Shown in pieces: positions 5,284 through 7,943 of a stretch of 7,943 nucleotides of DNA. The notes beneath the pieces are model-generated. The model saw only the letters and a program-made list of their open reading frames with translations. It was not told the origin of the DNA and did not search any database. Each line of letters starts with the position of its first letter. The first letter of the stretch is position 1. This stretch comes from Spirochaetota bacterium (GTDB lineage Bacteria > Spirochaetota > Spirochaetia > DSM-27196 > PWMO01). Location of the stretch: assembly GCA_009908925.1 (NCBI GenBank), contig JAAAOH010000098.1, positions 1-7,943 on the forward strand, written 5' to 3'. Position numbers and translations under genes: made by a program.

Positions 5284-6770
5284 CAGCCTCCGGCAACTCA
5301 TCTCCCCGGCCCGCCGCGGGCCGGGGGATTTCCATGCCGCTCGAGCTCGCCTCTTTCATCGGCGGCACCTGCCGCACCGACCGTGAGCCGACCGGAACCT
5401 CGATGAACCCGGCAACGGGCGAGGCCGTTGCCACCGTGGTGGAGGCGGACGCGGCCGAGGTCGACGCCGCGGTCTCGGCTGCGCGTGACGCCTACCCCGC
5501 CTGGAAAGCGATGAGCCCCGCGGATCGCGCCGGCGTACTCCTCGCGATGGCGGATCGAATGGAGGCCCAGGGCGAGCACCTCGCGCGCCTGGAGAGCATG
5601 GACACCGGGCGGGTCATAACAGAGACGCGCGACGACGTGAGCGCTACAGTGGATCAGTTTCGCTACTTCGCCGCTGCAGTACGCACCCATGAAGACGCGC
5701 TGGTGTGGCACTCCGACACCTCCTACAGCATGCTCGTGCGCGAGCCGCTGGGAGTTGTCGGGGTGGTCATCCCGTGGAACTTCCCCTTCCTGATAGCGGG
5801 CTGGAAGCTCGCCCCCGCACTTGCGGCGGGAAACACCATCGTGGCAAAGCCCTCGAGCAAGACACCGGTGACGCTCTCCGAGCTCGCGCGGCTCACCGCC
5901 GACATCCTTCCCGCCGGCGTACTGAACGTCGTGCTCGGCCCCGGCTCGAGCACCGGGGCGGCTCTCGTCGATCATCCGGGACTGCGCAAGATCGGGTTCA
6001 CCGGCTCTACCGAGGTCGGCCGCGGAGTCGCTCATGCGGCCGCCGAGCGGGTAATCCCGGCGACGCTCGAGCTCGGCGGAAAGTCGGCAAACATCGTTTT
6101 TCCCGACGCACCGCTCGATCGGGCCATCGAAGCAGCCCGGGTCGGTATCCTCTACGGACAGGGACAGGTATGCAGTGCGGGCTCACGGCTGCTCGTCCAC
6201 ACAGACATCTACGAAGAGATCACCGCCCGGCTCGTTTCCGACTTCCAGCGCGTCTCCATCGGCGATCCCCTCGATGAGAGCCATGAAATGGGCCCGCTCA
6301 TCGATGCGTCACAGGTTGAAACCGTATCGGCGTACGTCGCCCGCGGAACCGAGGAGGGTGCAAAGCTTGCCTGCGGCGGCAGCCGCCTGGAGGCCAGCGA
6401 ATACGCTTCAGGATCCTACTTTGCGCCCACCCTCTTCCGCGATGTACGAAGCGACATGACCATTGCCCGTGAGGAGATTTTCGGCCCGGTGCTCGTCGTC
6501 ATTCCTTTCGACGACGAGGATGATGCGATTCGCATCGCCAACGACTCATCATACGGGCTGGTCGGCGCGGTATGGACGCGTGACCTCGGGCGCGCCATGC
6601 GTGTGGCACGGGCCGTCGAGACCGGCACCATGTGGGTGAATGAGTTCAATCTGGTGCCCTCGCACAGTCCCTTCGGCGGCTATAAGCAGTCGGGGTACGG
6701 GCGGGAAGTGCACAAGATGGCCCTCGAGTCCTACTCCCAGATCAAGAATATCTACGTCGAGTTCTCCTGA
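5280..6770 (+). CDS. NAD(P)-dependent aldehyde dehydrogenase, betaine-aldehyde-dehydrogenase-like
   Basis: 496 residues from a GTG start, or 478 from the in-frame ATG at 5334; both fit the family. The first 18 residues (S/P/A/G-rich) are not conserved family sequence, so the later start is a real alternative. Catalytic parts are intact: PWNFPF with N167 (oxyanion hole), K190 in VAKPS (cofactor), the GSTEVG loop (242-247), general base E264 in LELGGKS, nucleophile C298 in GQGQVCSAGSR, and E399 in EEIFGP (nicotinamide ribose). GQVCSAGSR and GWKLAPALAAG are the forms I associate with GbsA/BetB betaine-aldehyde and related omega-aminoaldehyde dehydrogenases. It oxidises an aldehyde to a carboxylate in the cytoplasm. 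No choline dehydrogenase is present here to supply betaine aldehyde. As the last gene of the operon, it may oxidise the aldehyde made by the ThDP enzyme. Substrate is inferred only. Confidence 0.93.
   Translation: MTASGNSSPRPAAGRGISMPLELASFIGGTCRTDREPTGTSMNPATGEAVATVVEADAAEVDAAVSAARDAYPAWKAMSPADRAGVLLAMADRMEAQGEHLARLESMDTGRVITETRDDVSATVDQFRYFAAAVRTHEDALVWHSDTSYSMLVREPLGVVGVVIPWNFPFLIAGWKLAPALAAGNTIVAKPSSKTPVTLSELARLTADILPAGVLNVVLGPGSSTGAALVDHPGLRKIGFTGSTEVGRGVAHAAAERVIPATLELGGKSANIVFPDAPLDRAIEAARVGILYGQGQVCSAGSRLLVHTDIYEEITARLVSDFQRVSIGDPLDESHEMGPLIDASQVETVSAYVARGTEEGAKLACGGSRLEASEYASGSYFAPTLFRDVRSDMTIAREEIFGPVLVVIPFDDEDDAIRIANDSSYGLVGAVWTRDLGRAMRVARAVETGTMWVNEFNLVPSHSPFGGYKQSGYGREVHKMALESYSQIKNIYVEFS
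5304..5326 (+). repeat. Perfect 10-bp GC hairpin in the 5' end of the aldehyde dehydrogenase gene
   Basis: CCCCGGCCCG (5304-5313) is exactly complementary to CGGGCCGGGG (5317-5326), with a 3-nt loop. All ten pairs are G-C. It sits 21 nt after the binding-protein stop and ends 7 nt before the in-frame ATG at 5334. No T-run follows, so it is not a standard intrinsic terminator. It could pause polymerase, protect the upstream mRNA, or mask the G-rich site before ATG 5334. Confidence 0.6.
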
Positions 6771-6774
6771 TCCC

Positions 6775-6802
6775 TCCGGTTGCGGGTCGCGCCGCAATCG
6801 GA
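6775..6802 (+). terminator. Stem-loop after the aldehyde dehydrogenase, possible transcription terminator
   Basis: Bases 6775-6785 pair with 6792-6802: an 11-bp stem with one G-U pair and a 6-nt loop (GTCGCG), starting 5 nt after the stop codon. The position suits the end of the operon. The only T-run (TTTTTT, 6818-6823) comes 15 nt after the stem, preceded by A7 and CGGC, so this is not a textbook intrinsic terminator. It may be a Rho-assisted terminator or a 3'-end stabiliser. Confidence 0.5.
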
Positions 6803-6819
6803 CGGGAAAAAAACGGCTT

Positions 6820-6849
6820 TTTTCACAGCTGAATCGGGTGTAATATATC
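6820..6849 (+). promoter_or_regulatory. Candidate sigma70-type promoter of the hydrogenase-subunit operon
   Basis: TTTTCA (6820-6825, 4 of 6 to the -35 consensus) and TATATC (6844-6849, 4 of 6 to the -10) are 18 nt apart. An overlapping TAATAT at 6841-6846 is a second -10 choice. An A-tract (6807-6813) lies just upstream, where an UP element would be. The region is strikingly AT-rich against its surroundings and precedes the first gene of a new operon. TATCTAT occurs at 6846-6852 and again at 6860-6866, which may be chance. The predicted leader is about 80 nt. Confidence 0.45.
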
Positions 6850-6873
6850 TATCGCAACTTATCTATACGAATG

Positions 6874-6922
6874 CGCAGGAATGCTGCGTTCGGGTCCGTG
6901 ACAGACGGCAGCGCCGTACCTG
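6874..6922 (+). other. Leader of the hydrogenase-subunit operon with two small stem-loops
   Basis: Stem 1 is CGCAG (6874-6878) with CTGCG (6884-6888), loop GAATG. Stem 2 is ACGGC (6905-6909) with GCCGT (6913-6917), loop AGC; it can be extended by CAG/CTG (6902-6904 with 6920-6922) across a 2-nt bulge. Stem 2 ends next to the Shine-Dalgarno sequence at 6924-6930. I recognise no riboswitch family. Confidence 0.3.
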
Positions 6923-6923
6923 C

Positions 6924-6930
6924 AAGGAGG
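6924..6930 (+). promoter_or_regulatory. Ribosome binding site that fixes the start of the NuoE-like gene
   Basis: AAGGAGG, close to ideal, lies 5 nt before the ATG at 6936. The same frame stays open back to an ATG at 6780, but that stretch covers the hairpin and promoter candidate and encodes nothing like the family, so 6936 is the start. Confidence 0.85.
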
Positions 6931-6935
6931 TAATC

Positions 6936-7436
6936 ATGCCTGCAGACGTTCAACCGGCCCATCCCGATTTCACTGTCGAGCATATCGACGGCATCATCAA
7001 CATGCATCAGGACGAGGCCGGCGCTCTGATTCCGGTCCTACAGGAGGTCCAGGAGTCGGTCGGCTACCTGCCTGAAGAGGCTCTTGTCCACATTTCCTCG
7101 CGCCTCGGTATCCCCTACAGCGAGGTCACCGGTGTTGTTTCCTTCTACTCCTTTTTCACGACTGTTCCGCGGGGGCGACACACGGTTAGAGCCTGCCTCG
7201 GGACCGCCTGTTACGTCCGCGGCGGGAAAGAGGTTCTCGAGAGTCTCAAACGCCACCTCGGCATCGAGGTGGGTGAGACTACCGAGGATCGAATGTTCTC
7301 CCTCGAAGTCGGACGCTGCTTCGGCGCCTGCGGACTCGCCCCGGTCGTCGTCGTCGACGAGACCGTCCACCAGCAGGTCAAACCGTCCCGCGTAGCCGAG
7401 CTCCTCGAACCCTATAGAGAGGAGGCCACCGAATGA
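6936..7436 (+). CDS. hndA-like: NuoE/HndA-type [2Fe-2S] subunit of an NAD(P)-linked hydrogenase or related complex
   Basis: A 166-residue thioredoxin-fold ferredoxin of the NuoE (24 kDa) family, at the usual length. Residues 14-75 form the helical N-terminal part (ALIPVLQEVQESVGYLP, then GVVSFYSFF). The [2Fe-2S] ligands are C87 and C92 (CLGTAC) and C128 and C132 (CFGAC), the canonical Cx4C...Cx3C arrangement. In complex I, NAD-dependent formate dehydrogenases, HndABCD and HydABC hydrogenases, this subunit pairs with a NuoF flavoprotein. Here the next gene is NuoF-like and overlaps by 4 nt, and no other complex I genes are visible. The fermentative setting and the partner's N-terminal ferredoxin domain favour a soluble [FeFe] hydrogenase or bifurcating enzyme (HydC/HndA role). 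The exact complex depends on genes beyond the right edge. Confidence 0.92.
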   Translation: MPADVQPAHPDFTVEHIDGIINMHQDEAGALIPVLQEVQESVGYLPEEALVHISSRLGIPYSEVTGVVSFYSFFTTVPRGRHTVRACLGTACYVRGGKEVLESLKRHLGIEVGETTEDRMFSLEVGRCFGACGLAPVVVVDETVHQQVKPSRVAELLEPYREEATE

Positions 7437-7943
7437 AAATCACCTCGCCACAGGATCTCAAGACGGCGCGCGAGCGCCTCGAACAGGAGCGCAATGCGGT
7501 AAGCCGCCGCATACGGCTGTGCACCGGTGGTGGCTGTCTCGCCTCGGGCGCGGAGAAGATCCGGGCCGCCCTGGAGGCGGAGCTTGCGGGCCGAGACGGG
7601 CATGTACAGATTGCAGAGACCGGTTGTATGGGCCCCTGCGCCGCAGGTCCCGTCCTGGCGGTGGATCCCGACGGCACCTTCTACGAGGGCGTAACGCCGG
7701 AGGATGCCCGCGAGATCGTACACGATCACGTGCTTGGCGGCCGGCCCGTGGAGCGACTGCTGCACCGGAACCTCGACACGGGCGACACCGCGCGGACCGA
7801 AGAGGAGATCGACTTCTTCACCCGTCAACACAAGGTGGTGCTCAGAAACTGCGGCCAGGTGAACCCCGGGAGTCTGGGCGACTACATCGCACTCGGCGGA
7901 TATGCCGGGCTTGCGAATGCGATCACCGAGTACTCGCGCGAAG
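7433..7943 (+). CDS. hndC-like: NuoF/HndC/HydB-type flavoprotein subunit with N-terminal ferredoxin domain, 3' truncated
   Basis: The first 170 residues of a protein that runs off the right edge; full-length family members are roughly 540-630. The ATG overlaps the NuoE-like stop (ATGA) and is preceded by GAGAGGAGG (7417-7425). Residues 25-105 form a thioredoxin-like [2Fe-2S] domain with ligands C30 and C35 (CTGGGC) and C65 and C69 (CMGPC). Residues 130-168 (HKVVLRNCGQVNPGSLGDYIALGGY...) match the linker into the NuoF FMN/NADH core of HndC/HydB proteins. Plain NuoF of complex I lacks this N-terminal domain, so its presence points to the soluble hydrogenase or formate-dehydrogenase type. The family oxidises or reduces NAD(P)H at FMN and passes electrons through Fe-S clusters; HydB-type members take part in flavin-based electron bifurcation. 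The FMN and [4Fe-4S] motifs lie beyond the window. Confidence 0.9.
   Translation, partial: MKITSPQDLKTARERLEQERNAVSRRIRLCTGGGCLASGAEKIRAALEAELAGRDGHVQIAETGCMGPCAAGPVLAVDPDGTFYEGVTPEDAREIVHDHVLGGRPVERLLHRNLDTGDTARTEEEIDFFTRQHKVVLRNCGQVNPGSLGDYIALGGYAGLANAITEYSRE

Noticed and set aside
6822..6833. TTCACAGCTGAA as a Rex-type redox operator ahead of the hydrogenase-type genes
   Set aside because: Only TTCA/TGAA are symmetric and the match to Rex TTGTGAA/TTCACAA half-sites is partial; the context is attractive but the sequence does not support it.
1..7943. CRISPR arrays, tRNA or rRNA genes, insertion sequences or transposases
   Set aside because: No regularly spaced repeats, no cloverleaf or rRNA-like stretch, no transposase motif or long terminal inverted repeats were seen; nearly all sequence is accounted for by metabolic genes.

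Overview
The window is GC-rich (about two thirds G+C by eye) and almost entirely coding on the + strand. The best taxonomic clue is the secreted binding protein at 4396-5283. Its signal peptide runs straight into GGQQEG with no lipobox cysteine, a pattern I associate with spirochaete solute-binding proteins. With an osmolyte-type importer and NuoE/NuoF-type [FeFe]-hydrogenase subunits, this suggests a fermentative, possibly halophilic or alkaliphilic free-living spirochaete. That assignment is inference.

Region 1 (2-6770) reads as one operon that begins upstream of the window. In order it holds: the last ~451 residues of a thiamine-diphosphate (ThDP) enzyme resembling AruI-type 2-oxoacid decarboxylases; a HisC-fold PLP aminotransferase; an OpuC-type quaternary-amine ABC importer (ATPase with CBS region, one permease, one periplasmic binding protein); and a betaine-aldehyde-dehydrogenase-like ALDH. 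Four of the five junctions overlap by 4-8 nt. The only gap, 69 nt, precedes the binding protein, which has its own strong ribosome binding site.

Taken together, the enzymes could make a three-step route: amino acid to 2-oxoacid (aminotransferase), to aldehyde (ThDP decarboxylase), to an acid one carbon shorter (ALDH). The linked importer family normally carries quaternary ammonium compounds. A substrate that is both a primary amino acid and a quaternary amine would fit, for example N-epsilon-trimethyllysine giving delta-valerobetaine. Arginine giving 4-guanidinobutyrate is the main alternative. This is a hypothesis; the sequence shows only the gene set and its linkage.

Region 2 (6771-6935) is the only sizeable intergenic stretch, at 165 nt. 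It holds an 11-bp stem-loop just after the ALDH stop, an A-tract/T-tract, an AT-rich sigma70-like promoter candidate and a leader with two small hairpins.

Region 3 (6936-7943, running off the end) starts a second operon: a NuoE/HndA-type [2Fe-2S] subunit, then a NuoF/HndC/HydB-type flavoprotein subunit with an N-terminal ferredoxin-like domain. The genes overlap by 4 nt. They are probably the NAD(P)H-side module of a soluble [FeFe] hydrogenase or related electron-bifurcating enzyme whose catalytic subunit would lie downstream. Long minus-strand frames opposite these genes look like GC-rich shadows.
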